Counted from the stretch's first letter, positions 19,905 through 30,219 are shown. The stretch: DNA of 64,000 nucleotides from Stutzerimonas stutzeri (GCF_024448695.1 NZ_JAMOHY010000005.1:1-64000); one strand, 5' to 3'. Notes: generated by a model from the letters alone, not told the origin. Made by a program: numbers and translations.

Positions 19905-20729
19905 ATGAGCACTCCCCGGATCGCCTTTATCGGCGGCGGCAACATGGCCGCCAGCCTGATCGGCGGGCTGCGCGCCCAGGGCATCGCTGCCGAAGCCCTT
20001 TGCGCCAGCGACCCCGGCGCAGACAGACGCGCCGCACTCGGCACCGAGCATGGCATCGAGACCTTTGCCGACAATGACCAGGCCGTGAACGATGCCGACG
20101 TGGTGGTACTGGCGGTCAAGCCACAGGTGATGCAAAGCGTCTGCCGCGAGCTGGCCGGGCATCTGCAAGCGCACCAGCTGATCGTTTCGATTGCCGCCGG
20201 CATCAGCTGCGACAGCCTGCAGAACTGGCTCGGCCCGCAGCCTCGCGCCATCGTACGCTGCATGCCCAACACGCCATCGCTGTTGCGCCAGGGCGTCAGC
20301 GGCCTGTATGCCAATGGCCAGGTCAGCGCTGAGCAAAAGCAGCAGGCCGAGCAACTGCTGTCCGCGGTCGGACTGGCCTTGTGGCTGGATGACGAAGCGC
20401 TGATCGATGCCGTCACGGCGGTTTCCGGCAGCGGCCCGGCGTATTTCTTCCTGCTGATCGAAGCCATGACCGCCGCTGGCGAGCAGCTCGGTCTGCCTCG
20501 CGAAACAGCCAACCGATTGACCTTGCACACCGCGCTGGGCGCCGCACGCATGGCCTGCGAAAGCGATATCGAAGCGGCCGAATTACGCCGCCGCGTCACC
20601 TCACCGAACGGTACTACCGAAGCGGCGATCAAAGCCTTCCAGGCGGGCGGCTTCGAGGCGCTCGTGCAGCAGGCTCTGAATGCAGCCGCGCAACGCTCGG
20701 CCGAACTCGCCGCACAACTGGGCAACTAA
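19905..20729 (+). CDS. proC: Pyrroline-5-carboxylate reductase
   Basis: 274 residues. The NAD(P)-binding Rossmann motif is IAFIGGGNMAASLIGGL; the C-terminal dimer domain has VTAVSGSGPAYFFLLIEAM and RRRVTSPNGTTEAAIKAF, the substrate-binding signature. It performs the last step of proline synthesis. It lies between yggS and yggT with 3- and 9-bp gaps. Confidence 0.97.
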   Translation: MSTPRIAFIGGGNMAASLIGGLRAQGIAAEALCASDPGADRRAALGTEHGIETFADNDQAVNDADVVVLAVKPQVMQSVCRELAGHLQAHQLIVSIAAGISCDSLQNWLGPQPRAIVRCMPNTPSLLRQGVSGLYANGQVSAEQKQQAEQLLSAVGLALWLDDEALIDAVTAVSGSGPAYFFLLIEAMTAAGEQLGLPRETANRLTLHTALGAARMACESDIEAAELRRRVTSPNGTTEAAIKAFQAGGFEALVQQALNAAAQRSAELAAQLGN

Positions 20730-20738
20730 GGAACCTTC

Positions 20739-21329
20739 ATGTCACAACTCTCGCAAGCCCTGATCCTCATCATCCAGACACTCGGCAGCCTCTACCTGCT
20801 GATCGTACTGCTGCGCTTCATCCTGCAACTGGTACGCGCCGACTTCTACAACCCGCTGAGCCAGTTCATCGTCAAGGTCACGCACCCGCTGCTGCGACCG
20901 CTACGCCGGGTGATCCCCAGCATCGGCAGCCTCGACCTGTCCTCGCTGGTGCTGGCGCTTATCGTGCAGATACTGCTGATGGCGACCATCCTGATGCTGA
21001 CCTACGGCAGCATTGGCAACCCACTGCAGCTTCTGGTCTGGGCCATCATTGGCATCACCGGGCTGTTCCTGAACATCTTCTTCTATGCCCTGATCATCAG
21101 CGTAATTCTGTCCTGGGTCGCACCGGGCAGCCACAACCCTGGCGCACAACTGATCAGCCAGATCACCGAGCCGGCACTGGCGCCCTTCCGTCGCCTGCTG
21201 CCCAATCTGGGCGGCCTGGATCTTTCGCCGATCTTCGCTTTTCTGGCGATCAAGCTGCTGGAAATGCTGGTGATCAACAACCTGATCGTGATGACCAACA
21301 TGCCCAACATCCTGCGCGGACTGGTCTGA
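20739..21329 (+). CDS. yggT: YggT family integral membrane protein
   Basis: 196 residues, almost entirely hydrophobic, made of two YggT repeats. Each repeat has a helix pair, and the cytoplasmic signature NPLSQFIVKVTHPLLRPLR is echoed by NPGAQLISQITEPALAPFR. The biochemical role is unknown; E. coli YggT has been linked to osmotic shock tolerance. Last gene of yggS-proC-yggT. A gap of 114 bp follows with the promoter of the next gene. Confidence 0.93.
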   Translation: MSQLSQALILIIQTLGSLYLLIVLLRFILQLVRADFYNPLSQFIVKVTHPLLRPLRRVIPSIGSLDLSSLVLALIVQILLMATILMLTYGSIGNPLQLLVWAIIGITGLFLNIFFYALIISVILSWVAPGSHNPGAQLISQITEPALAPFRRLLPNLGGLDLSPIFAFLAIKLLEMLVINNLIVMTNMPNILRGLV

Positions 21330-21385
21330 ATGGCTGGCCCTCGATCACCTCTTTTGGGTTTGGGGGCCAGTTCACAGCGACCTGA

Positions 21386-21413
21386 TTGACCTGCACGGGC
21401 CGACGGGGATAAT
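21386..21413 (+). promoter_or_regulatory. Sigma-70 promoter for the dynamin-like gene
   Basis: TTGACC (21386-21391) and GATAAT (21408-21413), each one base off consensus, with a 16-bp spacer. The expected start is near 21420, leaving a short leader before the ATG at 21444. This separates the GTPase gene from the yggS operon. Confidence 0.55.
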
Positions 21414-21443
21414 CGGCCCATCGCCTTTCAGGAAACGCTGATC

Positions 21444-23393
21444 ATGGAACGACTTGACCGGCAGGTGGATGCCTATGTCACCTGGAAACGCGATCTGATT
21501 CGCGAGATCACCCGCTATCGCAGCTGGCTGGTCCACAACCGCCTCAACTCCAGTGCCGTGGATGCGCGCCTGGAGCGCGCCCTCAAACAGCTGCGCACTG
21601 ACCACATCACCCTGGCCTTCGTTGGCGAATTTTCCCGCGGCAAGACCGAATTGATCAATAGCCTGTTCTTCTCCGGCTACGGTCAGCGCATCCTGCCTTC
21701 GCGTGCCGGTCGCACCACCATGTGCCCGACCGAACTGTTTTTCGATCCACGCACGGAACGCTCCTTTATTCGCCTGCTGCCAATCGAATCACGTCTGGAA
21801 GACACCAGCATCGCCCAGCTCAAGCGCACGCCCCGATTCTGGCTGAACCTGCCACTGAATCCGGACGATCCTGACGGCATGATCGAAGCCTTCAGCCAGG
21901 TAGCGGCAATCAAGTCGATTCCGGTGGAGCAGGCCATTCAGCTCGGCTTTCATCCGGACGCGCTGGAAAGCTCCGATACACCCGGCGAAGTCCTGGTGCC
22001 GGCCTGGCGGCATGCCATGGTCAATTTCGACCATCCGTTGCTGCGCCAGGGCCTGCGCATTCTCGATACGCCCGGCCTCAATGCGCTGGGCAGCGAACCG
22101 GAACTCACGCTATCGATGTTGCCCAGCGCCCAGGCGATCATCTTCCTGCTGTCGGCCGATGCCGGCGTCACTGCCAGCGACATGGGCATCTGGCAGCAGC
22201 ATATCCGCCAGCTCGACGACGGCCAGCAACGCCTGTTCGCCGTCCTCAACAAGATCGACGTGCTGTGGGACGACGTCGGCGGCGAAGCCTTCGTGGCGAG
22301 TGCCATCGAGCAGATTCGCGCCAACACAGCGCAGCAGCTGGGCATCGCTACCGAGGATGTGCTGCCACTGTCGGCCAAACAGGCCCTGCGTGCCAGAATC
22401 CATGACGACTCTGCATTGCTTGAGCGCAGCCGCCTGGCAACACTGGAACAACTGCTCTGCGAGCGCATTCTGGCCCGCAAGGAGCAACTGCTCGAACAGC
22501 AGGTGGTGCGCCAGGTCCTGGCGCTGCTGCAGAACAGCCAGAACATCCTCGACCTGCGCCTGAACAAGGTGCGCGAACAGAGCGAGCTGCTCGACAGCCA
22601 TCGTCAGGACAGCGGTCAGATGCTGCTGGAACTGACCGCCCGCACCCGCCACGACCACAACCAGCACCACAAGCGCCTGCTGCAGCTGAAAACCAATCAG
22701 CGACTGTTGCAGCGTCAGGGCGAGCTATTGCGCGCCACTGTACGCGCCGAGCGTCTGGAAGAGCACCTGGCGCGCCTGCACCGCAGCCTGAGTGGCAGCC
22801 TGACCACACTGGGCATCAACCTCAGCATTCTGCATTTCTTCCGTTCGGTGGACCAGGATCTGGGCGTACTGGAACAGGAAGCGGCACTGGCCAATAAAAT
22901 GCTGGTCGCCATCTACAGCCGCCACAACGAAGAAAATCCCCTGCTGGGAGCAGACGCTCCGCTTTTCCAACTGGCCCCCTACCAGCGGGAACTCAAGGAC
23001 CTGCAGAACAAGGCCGATCAGTTTCGCCTGCAACTCAAGACCCTGCTCACCGAACAGCGCACCCTGACCCGACGTTTCTTCGCCACGCTGGTGCAGGAAG
23101 TGATTGCCATGCACCAACGCCTGCGCCAGGAAGCCGAACACTGGGCCGCCGAAGCCCTGATACCGCTCATGCAGCACTCACTGGAGCACAAGCAGCAGCT
23201 GGAGACGCATATGCTGCGCCTCAAGAGCCTGGCCCAGGACAACCAGCAAAACAGCCAGCGCAGCCGTCAGCTGGCGCACTACGAGCTCGAACTGCGGCAA
23301 CAACTGACCCAGGCCGGCGAAATGCTGCGCCTGCTGCGCCGCCCGGCACCCACCCGTCGCCAGGGCAAGGTGGTCAGCATCGTCGCAGGCTGA
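21444..23393 (+). CDS. Dynamin-like GTPase
   Basis: 649 residues. The G domain shows P-loop GEFSRGKT (61-68), the switch-I threonine region SRAGRTTMCPTEL, DTPGLNALG (G3) and NKID (G4). Beyond about residue 330 the protein is long, Gln/Leu/Glu-rich helix, consistent with the stalk of bacterial dynamin-like proteins. I see no transmembrane helix. Such proteins remodel or protect membranes; no specific function can be assigned. It sits between yggT and metX behind its own promoter. Confidence 0.85.
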   Translation: MERLDRQVDAYVTWKRDLIREITRYRSWLVHNRLNSSAVDARLERALKQLRTDHITLAFVGEFSRGKTELINSLFFSGYGQRILPSRAGRTTMCPTELFFDPRTERSFIRLLPIESRLEDTSIAQLKRTPRFWLNLPLNPDDPDGMIEAFSQVAAIKSIPVEQAIQLGFHPDALESSDTPGEVLVPAWRHAMVNFDHPLLRQGLRILDTPGLNALGSEPELTLSMLPSAQAIIFLLSADAGVTASDMGIWQQHIRQLDDGQQRLFAVLNKIDVLWDDVGGEAFVASAIEQIRANTAQQLGIATEDVLPLSAKQALRARIHDDSALLERSRLATLEQLLCERILARKEQLLEQQVVRQVLALLQNSQNILDLRLNKVREQSELLDSHRQDSGQMLLELTARTRHDHNQHHKRLLQLKTNQRLLQRQGELLRATVRAERLEEHLARLHRSLSGSLTTLGINLSILHFFRSVDQDLGVLEQEAALANKMLVAIYSRHNEENPLLGADAPLFQLAPYQRELKDLQNKADQFRLQLKTLLTEQRTLTRRFFATLVQEVIAMHQRLRQEAEHWAAEALIPLMQHSLEHKQQLETHMLRLKSLAQDNQQNSQRSRQLAHYELELRQQLTQAGEMLRLLRRPAPTRRQGKVVSIVAG

Positions 23394-23472
23394 GCCGGCG
23401 TTGCGATTGAGGGTGAATTGAGCCGCGCTAACCTTTAGACTTCGTGCCTTCTTTTCGCAAGAGCCAGGGTCG

Positions 23473-24612
23473 ATGCCCACTGCTATTCCAGCCGATTCCG
23501 TTGGTCTGGTGAGTCCGAAGGTCGTGCATTTCGCCGAACCGCTGGCACTCGCCTGCGGCCGCACGCTGCATGACTACCAACTGATCTACGAAACCTACGG
23601 CAAACTCAACGCCAGCCGCAGCAATGCCGTGCTGATCTGTCATGCCCTATCCGGCCATCACCATGCTGCCGGCTACCACAGCATGGAAGACCGCAAACCG
23701 GGCTGGTGGGATGCCTGCATCGGGCCGGGCAAGGCCATCGATACCAACCGTTTCTTCGTGGTTAGCCTGAATAACCTCGGCGGCTGCAACGGCTCGACCG
23801 GCCCCAGCAGTCTCAACCCGCAGACCGGCAAGCCCTACGGTGCGGATTTTCCGGTGGTCACCGTCGAGGACTGGGTTCACAGTCAAGCGCGCCTGGCCGA
23901 CATGCTCGAAATCACGCAATGGGCGGCAGTAGTGGGCGGCAGCCTGGGCGGCATGCAGGCGCTGCAGTGGACCATCAGCTATCCCGAGCGAATTCGGCAC
24001 TGCGTGGCAATTGCCTCGGCACCCAAGCTTTCCGCGCAAAATATCGCCTTCAATGAAGTGGCGCGCCAGGCCATCCTCTCGGACCCCGAGTTTCACGGCG
24101 GGCATTTCCAAGAGCAGGGCGTGATCCCCCGGCGAGGGCTGATGCTGGCGCGCATGGTCGGCCACATCACCTACCTGTCCGATGACGCCATGGGCACCAA
24201 GTTCGGTCGCGGCCTGAAGAGCGAGAAGCTCAACTACGACTTCAACAGCGTTGAGTTTCAGGTCGAAAGCTACCTGCGTTACCAGGGCGAAGAGTTTTCC
24301 GGTCGTTTCGATGCCAATACCTACCTGCTGATGACCAAGGCGCTGGATTACTTCGACCCGGCCGCCAACCACGGCGATGACCTGGCCGCAACACTGGCGG
24401 GCGCCAAGGCCGACTTCTGCGTGATTTCCTTCACCACCGACTGGCGCTTCTCGCCGGAGCGCTCGCGGGAAATCGTCAAGGCGCTGATGGCTGCACGCAA
24501 GAACGTCTGCTACCTGGAAATCGATTCGCCTCAGGGCCACGATGCCTTTCTGATCCCCATCCCGCGCTATCTGCAGGCCTTCAGCAGCTACATGAACCGC
24601 ATCGTTCTATAA
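23473..24612 (+). CDS. metX: Homoserine O-acyltransferase (MetX; succinyltransferase in Pseudomonas)
   Basis: 379 residues, alpha/beta hydrolase fold. The nucleophile is S157 in [14 protein letters not shown]; the charge relay is completed by D in [13 protein letters not shown] and H in DSPQGHDAF. It activates homoserine for methionine synthesis. Although of the MetX family, the Pseudomonas enzyme is known to use succinyl-CoA; that is family knowledge, not seen here. A weak promoter (TTGAGG, 16 bp, TAACCT) lies at 23407-23434. metW follows after 10 bp. Confidence 0.95.
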   Translation: MPTAIPADSVGLVSPKVVHFAEPLALACGRTLHDYQLIYETYGKLNASRSNAVLICHALSGHHHAAGYHSMEDRKPGWWDACIGPGKAIDTNRFFVVSLNNLGGCNGSTGPSSLNPQTGKPYGADFPVVTVEDWVHSQARLADMLEITQWAAVVGGSLGGMQALQWTISYPERIRHCVAIASAPKLSAQNIAFNEVARQAILSDPEFHGGHFQEQGVIPRRGLMLARMVGHITYLSDDAMGTKFGRGLKSEKLNYDFNSVEFQVESYLRYQGEEFSGRFDANTYLLMTKALDYFDPAANHGDDLAATLAGAKADFCVISFTTDWRFSPERSREIVKALMAARKNVCYLEIDSPQGHDAFLIPIPRYLQAFSSYMNRIVL

Positions 24613-24622
24613 GGAGCTCACC

Positions 24623-25252
24623 ATGCGCGCCGATCTGGATATCATCCAGGACTGGATCCCCGCTGGCAGCCGGGTGCTCGACCTTGGCTGCGGCAATGGC
24701 GAGCTGCTGGCCTGGCTGCGCGACCACAAACAGGTCAGCGGCTACGGCCTGGAGATCGACCCCGACAATATCGCCGCCTGTGTCGAAAAAGGCGTCAACG
24801 TCATCGAGCAGAACCTGGACCTGGGCCTCGGCAACTTCGCCAGCGACAGCTTCGACATGGTGGTGATGACGCAGGCGCTTCAGGCCGTCCACTACCCCGA
24901 CCTGCTGATGAAGGAAATGCTGCGCGTCGGTCGTGAATGCATCATCACCTTCCCCAATTTCGGCCACTGGCGCTGCCGCTGGTATCTGGCCAGCAAGGGC
25001 CGCATGCCGGTTTCGGAGTTTCTCCCCTACACTTGGTACAACACGCCAAACATCCACTTCTGCACTTTCGAAGACTTCGAGCGACTGTGCCGGGAGCGTG
25101 GCGCCAGCGTGCTCGAACGCCTGGCAGTGGACCGCGACCACAAGCATGGCTGGGGTAGCCGCCTGTGGCCGAACCTGCTCGGTGAGATCGGCATCTACCG
25201 TGTCACCGGACCGGGCAGACAACCCGTTTCACCTCTGGAGGAAACACCATGA
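24623..25252 (+). CDS. metW: MetW, methyltransferase-like methionine biosynthesis protein
   Basis: 209 residues. A class I SAM-binding motif VLDLGCGNGELLAWL is near the N-terminus, followed by SFDMVVMTQALQAV. MetW is found next to metX in pseudomonads and is needed for full homoserine acyltransferase function. Its stop overlaps the start of the next gene in ATGA. Confidence 0.95.
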   Translation: MRADLDIIQDWIPAGSRVLDLGCGNGELLAWLRDHKQVSGYGLEIDPDNIAACVEKGVNVIEQNLDLGLGNFASDSFDMVVMTQALQAVHYPDLLMKEMLRVGRECIITFPNFGHWRCRWYLASKGRMPVSEFLPYTWYNTPNIHFCTFEDFERLCRERGASVLERLAVDRDHKHGWGSRLWPNLLGEIGIYRVTGPGRQPVSPLEETP

Positions 25253-25671
25253 AATCCAGCCTGATCGCACTGCTCGCACTGCTACTGGCGATGCCTGCCT
25301 GGGCCGAGCGCAAGCACAGCTTTGGCGAATACGACATCCATTACATCGCCTTCAACTCCGGTTTCCTGCAACCGGAAATCGCCTCCGCAGCCGGCCTGGT
25401 GCGCAGCAAGACCCAGGGCGTCCTCAACATTTCCGTGCTCAAGGCCGGCAAGCCGTCCGCGGCGCTGGTCAGCGGCACCGTCAAGAACCTGCTGGGCCAG
25501 GATCGCTCCCTGACCTTCAAGCAGCTCAAGGAAGGTGAGGACGCCATCTACTATCTGGCGCAGTTCCCGTTCGACTCGCGCGAAACGCTGCGATTCTCCC
25601 TGACCGTGCAGCCCATGGGGGCCGATCCGGTCAGCTTCGACTTCACTCAGGAATTCTTTCCCGACAAATGA
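25249..25671 (+). CDS. DUF4426 periplasmic protein
   Basis: 140 residues with a clear Sec signal peptide ([19 protein letters not shown], cut before ERKHSFG). The mature part is a beta-rich single domain ([20 protein letters not shown]). The function is unknown. It is embedded in the metX-metW-rdgB-hemW run with four-base overlaps on both sides, a position conserved in Pseudomonas. Confidence 0.9.
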   Translation: MKSSLIALLALLLAMPAWAERKHSFGEYDIHYIAFNSGFLQPEIASAAGLVRSKTQGVLNISVLKAGKPSAALVSGTVKNLLGQDRSLTFKQLKEGEDAIYYLAQFPFDSRETLRFSLTVQPMGADPVSFDFTQEFFPDK

Positions 25672-26264
25672 TGCCTTTCAAAGAACTGGTCCTAGCCAGC
25701 CACAACGCCGGCAAGCTCAAAGAGCTGCAGGCCATGCTGGGCGATGCTGTGCACGTGCGCTCAGTGGGCGAATTCAGCGACGTGGAGCCGGAAGAAACCG
25801 GCCTGTCGTTCATCGAGAACGCCATCCTCAAGGCACGTAACGCCGCACGTGTGTCCGGCCTGCCGGCGCTGGCCGACGACTCGGGGCTAGCGGTCGATCA
25901 CCTCGGCGGCGCGCCGGGCATCTACTCGGCGCGCTATGCCGATGGCCAGGGCGATACAGCCAACAACGCCAAGCTGCTGAACGTGCTGAAAGGCGTCCCC
26001 GACGCCGAACGCGGCGCCCAGTTCGTCTGCGCGCTGGCGCTGGTCAGGCATGCCGAGGATCCGCTGCCGATCATCTGCGAAGGCCTCTGGCAGGGCCGCA
26101 TCCTGCATGCACCGCGGGGCGAGCAGGGCTTCGGTTACGACCCGCTGTTCTGGGTACCCGAACGCGAGTGTTCCAGCGCCGAACTCACACCTGTGGACAA
26201 GAACCAGCTCAGCCACCGTGCCCGCGCCATGGGGCTGCTCAAGGCGCGGCTGGGGATCGCTTGA
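25668..26264 (+). CDS. rdgB: RdgB/HAM1 non-canonical purine NTP pyrophosphatase
   Basis: 198 residues. [53 protein letters not shown] and [13 protein letters not shown] are all family motifs. It hydrolyses dITP, dXTP and ITP and so keeps these bases out of DNA. Two adjacent ATG codons (25668 and 25671) overlap the preceding TGA; either could be used. Its own TGA overlaps the TTG start of hemW. Confidence 0.96.
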   Translation: MMPFKELVLASHNAGKLKELQAMLGDAVHVRSVGEFSDVEPEETGLSFIENAILKARNAARVSGLPALADDSGLAVDHLGGAPGIYSARYADGQGDTANNAKLLNVLKGVPDAERGAQFVCALALVRHAEDPLPIICEGLWQGRILHAPRGEQGFGYDPLFWVPERECSSAELTPVDKNQLSHRARAMGLLKARLGIA

Positions 26265-27412
26265 AAGCCCCAGGCTTCGAGCTGCCACCTCTGGCGGCCT
26301 ATATCCATATCCCCTGGTGCGTGCGCAAGTGTCCGTACTGTGACTTCAACTCCCATGCCGCCGGGCCGCAGCTGCCGGAAGACGAGTATGTTGCGGCGCT
26401 GCTCGCCGATCTCGATGACGACTTCGATCAGGCCCAGGGTCGGCGACTCAGCTCGATTTTTTTCGGCGGTGGCACACCCAGCCTGTTTTCTGCGCAGGCG
26501 CTGGATCGGATTCTTGAAGGGCTGGAGCGGCGCCTTGGCTTTGCCGAGGACATCGAAATCACCCTGGAGGCCAATCCGGGCACCTTCGAGCAGGCCAAGT
26601 TCCGTGACTACCGCAGCCTCGGCATCAACCGGCTGTCCATCGGCGTACAGAGCTTCCAAGCGGAGAAACTGAAGACTCTGGGCCGCATCCATGATGGAGG
26701 GGAAGCCATCCGCGCCGCCGACATGGCCCGCGCCGCCGGCTTCGAGAACTTCAACCTGGACCTGATGCACGGCCTGCCCGAACAGAGCCTGGAGGATGCA
26801 CTGAGCGATCTGCGCATTGCCATTGCGCAGAAGCCGACGCACCTGTCCTGGTATCAGCTCACCGTAGAGCCGAATACCGAATTCTGGAGCAAGCCGCCGC
26901 AGCTGCCCGAAGACGACACCCTCTGGGACATCCAGGAAGCGGGCCAGGCGCTGCTGGCCGAACAGGGCTACGCGCAGTACGAGACCTCAGCCTACGCACA
27001 GCCCGGTCGCCAGGCGCGGCACAACCTCAACTACTGGACCTTTGGCGATTTTATCGGGCTCGGTGCGGGCGCCCACGGCAAGACCAGCCAGCCCGACGGG
27101 CAAATTCTGCGCAGCTGGAAAACCCGCCTGCCCAAAGACTATCTCGACCCGACCAAGCGCTTTCGTGCCGGCGAAAAGTCGTTGCAGGCCGAAGAACTGC
27201 CCTTTGAATTCCTGATGAATGTGCTGCGCCTCACCGACGGCGTGCCCGCGCTGTTGTTCACTCAGCGCACCGGCTTGCCGCTGCAGCAGTTGGCCCAGGC
27301 CCGGCACGAAGCCGAAGCCCGCGGCCTGCTGCTTGCCGACCCGCAACGTCTGGTCGCAACGCCCAGGGGCCAGCTTTTTCTCAATGATTTGCTGCAACTT
27401 TTCCTGCCCTAA
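26261..27412 (+). CDS. hemW: HemW, radical SAM heme chaperone
   Basis: 383 residues if translation begins at the TTG at 26261, which overlaps the rdgB stop as TTGA and has GGGGA upstream; the only upstream ATG in frame (26168) would lie well inside rdgB. The SAM cluster cysteines are C20, C24 and C27 in [18 protein letters not shown] and [10 protein letters not shown] follow, and a HemW C-terminal domain ends at [11 protein letters not shown]. HemW was long annotated as an oxygen-independent coproporphyrinogen oxidase, but it binds and transfers heme. Confidence 0.93.
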   Translation: MKAPGFELPPLAAYIHIPWCVRKCPYCDFNSHAAGPQLPEDEYVAALLADLDDDFDQAQGRRLSSIFFGGGTPSLFSAQALDRILEGLERRLGFAEDIEITLEANPGTFEQAKFRDYRSLGINRLSIGVQSFQAEKLKTLGRIHDGGEAIRAADMARAAGFENFNLDLMHGLPEQSLEDALSDLRIAIAQKPTHLSWYQLTVEPNTEFWSKPPQLPEDDTLWDIQEAGQALLAEQGYAQYETSAYAQPGRQARHNLNYWTFGDFIGLGAGAHGKTSQPDGQILRSWKTRLPKDYLDPTKRFRAGEKSLQAEELPFEFLMNVLRLTDGVPALLFTQRTGLPLQQLAQARHEAEARGLLLADPQRLVATPRGQLFLNDLLQLFLP

Positions 27413-27421
27413 GGACCCCGC

Positions 27422-27745
27422 ATGGACCTCGTACTTGACCTGATCGCCACCCTGTCGCGCTGGAGCCGCAGCCATCTTTCCGATATTTCCCTGGCAATCA
27501 TGGCAACGCTTTTCGTGCTGTTCGGGCCGGTGCTGAACACCTGGGTGCAGAGAAACATCGACGGGCTGAACTTCATCCTGCGCACCCTGCTGTTCGTGGT
27601 GTTCTGTGCCCTGGTCTACGGCCTCGGCATCATCTATCTGAGCCCCTGGCTGGCCAAGGGCCTGGCACAGTTCAACAACTACACCCTCGCGCCCGTGTTG
27701 CTGCTGGTGCTGTTCATCATTGGGGTGGTTGCCGACCGCAATTGA
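27422..27745 (+). CDS. DUF3392 small inner-membrane protein
   Basis: 107 residues with three hydrophobic helices (about 20-40, 55-78 and 88-104) and a short amphipathic start (MDLVLDLIATLSRWSRSH). It is the last gene of the metX operon, 9 bp after hemW. The family is common in gammaproteobacteria and of unknown function. Confidence 0.88.
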   Translation: MDLVLDLIATLSRWSRSHLSDISLAIMATLFVLFGPVLNTWVQRNIDGLNFILRTLLFVVFCALVYGLGIIYLSPWLAKGLAQFNNYTLAPVLLLVLFIIGVVADRN

Positions 27746-27791
27746 CGGTTGCCAGCCACTCACCCTTGGGCCAGCTGACGCCACATACGAA

Positions 27792-27816
27792 AACGCCCTG
27801 CTATTGGCAGGGCGTT
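27792..27816 (-). terminator. Rho-independent terminator downstream of trmB, probably bidirectional
   Basis: A perfect 10-bp stem AACGCCCTGC / GCAGGGCGTT with a 5-base loop lies between the convergent DUF3392 and trmB genes. Reading on the minus strand it is followed by TTTT, so it fits trmB termination best; on the plus strand the T-run is short. Confidence 0.75.
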
Positions 27817-27859
27817 CTTCGAGTCAGCAGATCGGGTTGATCGTGACGGAACGTTGTCG

Positions 27860-28570
27860 TCAGTCGATGCGCTCGAACTTGAGGTCCCAGACGCCATGAC
27901 CCAAGCGTTCACCACGGCGTTCAAACTTGGTGGTTGGCCGCTCCTGCGGACGTTCGACATACTGCCCGCTTGCGGCCTGATTGCGATAACCCGGCGCGGC
28001 GTTCATGACTTCGAGCATGTGCTCGGCATAGGCTTCCCAGTCGGTCGCCATATGCAGCACACCGCCCACCTTCAGCTTGCGCCTCACCAGCTCGGCAAAT
28101 GCCGGCTGGACGATACGCCGCTTGTGGTGCCGGCTCTTGTGCCAGGGATCGGGGAAAAACAGCAAGACCCGATCCAGGCTCGAATCGGCCACGCAGTCAC
28201 GTAGCACTTCCAGCGCATCGCAGCTGTAGACACGGATATTCGTCAGGTTCTGCGCCATAACTCCGGACAGCAGCGCGCCCACACCCGGCGAATGCACTTC
28301 CACGCCGATGAAATCCTGTTCGGGTGCTGCCGCCGCCATTTCCAGCGTGGAGTGGCCCATGCCAAAACCGATTTCGAAGGTGCGCGGGGCCTGGCGTGCG
28401 AAGACCTCGTCGAAATCCCGCAAGCCATCGGCCAGCTCCAGGCCGAAGCGTGGCCAGCCCTGGTCCAGCCCGCGCTGCTGACCTTCGGTCATGCGTCCGG
28501 CGCGCATCACAAAGCTTTTGATGGTGCGCATACGCCGTTGACCCTCGGCCGGGGTGGAAATGTCACTCAT
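27860..28570 (-). CDS. trmB: tRNA (guanine-N7-)-methyltransferase
   Basis: 236 residues from the ATG at 28570 ([17 protein letters not shown]). The SAM motif is [14 protein letters not shown] and the tRNA-binding signature [17 protein letters not shown] is intact. It forms m7G46 in the tRNA variable loop. It is 74 bp after thiG on the same strand, an arrangement seen in Pseudomonas. Confidence 0.97.
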   Translation of the reverse strand: MSDISTPAEGQRRMRTIKSFVMRAGRMTEGQQRGLDQGWPRFGLELADGLRDFDEVFARQAPRTFEIGFGMGHSTLEMAAAAPEQDFIGVEVHSPGVGALLSGVMAQNLTNIRVYSCDALEVLRDCVADSSLDRVLLFFPDPWHKSRHHKRRIVQPAFAELVRRKLKVGGVLHMATDWEAYAEHMLEVMNAAPGYRNQAASGQYVERPQERPTTKFERRGERLGHGVWDLKFERID

Positions 28571-28644
28571 GAACGAACCTGCGAATAAATGATGGCCGAC
28601 CGCGCAATCAGGTGATTGCGCAGCGGAAAACGACGGCAATAACG

Positions 28645-29439
28645 TTAGCGGATCAGCCCTTCCAGCGGCGACGAGGCGCTGGCGTAGAGCTTCTTCGGCA
28701 TGCGCCCGGCGAGATAGGCCAGACGACCGGCCTCGATGGCATACTTCATCGCCTCGGCCATCAGCACCGGCTTCTGCGCATGGGCAATGGCGCTGTTCAT
28801 CAGCACCGCCTCGCAGCCCAGCTCCATGGCGATGGTCGCATCGGACGCTGTGCCCACACCAGCATCCACCAGCACCGGCACCTTGGCTTCCTCGAGGATG
28901 ATGCGCAAGTTGTAGGGGTTGCAGATGCCCAGGCCGGTACCGATCAGCCCGGCCAGTGGCATCACCGCGATGCAGCCCATCTCGGCCAGCTGGCGCGCGA
29001 TGATCGGGTCGTCACTGGTGTAGACCATGACGTCGAAGCCCTCTTTGACCAACACTTCGGCGGCCTTGAGGGTTTCGATCACATTGGGGAACAGGGTCTT
29101 CTGGTCCGCCAGCACTTCCAGCTTGACCAGCGAACGACCATCGAGCAGCTCACGAGCCAGCCGACAGGTGCGCACCGCGTCTTCGGCGTCATAGCAACCG
29201 GCGGTGTTGGGCAGGATGGTGTAGCGATCCGGAGAAATGACATCCAGCAGATTGGGTTCACCCGGGTTCTGCCCGATATTGGTGCGGCGCACCGCGACCG
29301 TGACGATCTCGGCGCCCGAGGCTTCAATGGCGGCGCGGGTTTCGTCGAGGTCTTTGTATTTGCCAGTGCCCACCAGCAGGCGCGACTGATAGGTGCGACC
29401 GGCGAGGGTGAAGGGCTTGTCGTGCGGAACTGGGCTCAT
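28645..29439 (-). CDS. thiG: Thiazole synthase
   Basis: 264 residues. The Schiff-base lysine is in [53 protein letters not shown] and [13 protein letters not shown] complete the TIM barrel. It makes the thiazole phosphate of thiamine from deoxyxylulose phosphate, dehydroglycine and ThiS thiocarboxylate. It is 83 bp downstream of thiS. Confidence 0.97.
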   Translation of the reverse strand: MSPVPHDKPFTLAGRTYQSRLLVGTGKYKDLDETRAAIEASGAEIVTVAVRRTNIGQNPGEPNLLDVISPDRYTILPNTAGCYDAEDAVRTCRLARELLDGRSLVKLEVLADQKTLFPNVIETLKAAEVLVKEGFDVMVYTSDDPIIARQLAEMGCIAVMPLAGLIGTGLGICNPYNLRIILEEAKVPVLVDAGVGTASDATIAMELGCEAVLMNSAIAHAQKPVLMAEAMKYAIEAGRLAYLAGRMPKKLYASASSPLEGLIR

Positions 29440-29522
29440 GGGGCCATCCTGTTCACGTGATTTAGCTGGAAGTTGCCGCCGCGCGGGGCAGCAGCCGGTA
29501 ATGGGCGACGCGACGAGCAGCC

Positions 29523-29723
29523 TTAGCCGCCACCAATGGCATGGACGATTTCCACCTGGTCGCCATCGCTGAGCAGGGTCGTCGCATGCAGGCTGCGCGG
29601 CACGATATCGCGATTGAGTTCGACTGCCAGCCGGCGCCCCGTTAGCTCCAGACGCTGCAGCAGATCGGCCACCGACTGACCGTCGGGGAGCGCGTAGCCT
29701 TCGCCGTTCAACTGAATCTGCAT
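29523..29723 (-). CDS. thiS: ThiS sulfur carrier protein
   Basis: 66 residues from ATG 29723 ([16 protein letters not shown]); a longer frame upstream has no family support. Ubiquitin-like fold ending in the Gly-Gly carboxy terminus (HAIGGG) that is adenylated and thiocarboxylated. It supplies sulfur to ThiG, encoded next. Confidence 0.94.
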   Translation of the reverse strand: MQIQLNGEGYALPDGQSVADLLQRLELTGRRLAVELNRDIVPRSLHATTLLSDGDQVEIVHAIGGG

Positions 29724-29805
29724 AGTGCTCGCCACCATTGCCAAGGGGGTCAGCATTCTAGCCTGATCGACCCGAGCCACCCAAACCATTCATCCGCACA
29801 GCGGG

Positions 29806-30180
29806 TCAGCGACGAAGCTTCCAGCCTGCCAGCAGCAGACAAAGCCAGCCCGCCAGAAAGGCCGTGCCGCCCAAGGGCGTGATGATTCCAAGCTTGCCGA
29901 CACCCGTCAGCGTGAGCAGATACAAGCTGCCGGAAAACAGCAACACGCCCAGCGTGAACAGAGCGCCTGCCGCCACCAACAGCCGACTCGGCGCATGCAA
30001 CGCAAGCAGGGCAACGCCGAACAACGCCAGCGCATGAATAAGCTGGTAGTGCACCGCCGTCTGGAACACTGCCAGGTAGTCGGCGCTGAGCTGACTTTTC
30101 AGGCCATGGGCGGCGAAGGCGCCGAGGGCAACACCGGTGAGCCCGAAAAAGGCTGCCAGCATCAGAAAGGGACGAATCAT
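29806..30180 (-). CDS. DUF423 membrane protein
   Basis: 124 residues with four predicted membrane helices. The family motifs GAFAAHGLK, TAVHYQLIHALALF and PLGGTAFLAGW are present. The function is unknown. It is divergent from mtgA, and its promoter must lie in the 62 bp between them. Confidence 0.92.
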   Translation of the reverse strand: MIRPFLMLAAFFGLTGVALGAFAAHGLKSQLSADYLAVFQTAVHYQLIHALALFGVALLALHAPSRLLVAAGALFTLGVLLFSGSLYLLTLTGVGKLGIITPLGGTAFLAGWLCLLLAGWKLRR

Positions 30181-30213
30181 GGGTGACTTCCGCTCAGGAA
30201 ATTTCAGCGCCGC

Positions 30214-30219
30214 TATAAT
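30214..30219 (+). promoter_or_regulatory. -10 element (TATAAT) for mtgA
   Basis: A perfect TATAAT lies 23 bp before the mtgA ATG, giving a very short leader. I see no good -35 hexamer at 16-18 bp, so it may depend on an activator or be weak. Confidence 0.4.

Noticed and set aside
19158-20528. 456-codon minus-strand frame opposite yggS and proC
   Set aside because: Gly/Gln-rich antisense shadow of two well-defined genes.
21330-21380. Terminator after yggT (CTGGCCC ... GGGGCCAG)
   Set aside because: The arms pair, but the loop is over 20 bases and no T-run follows, so the support is too weak.
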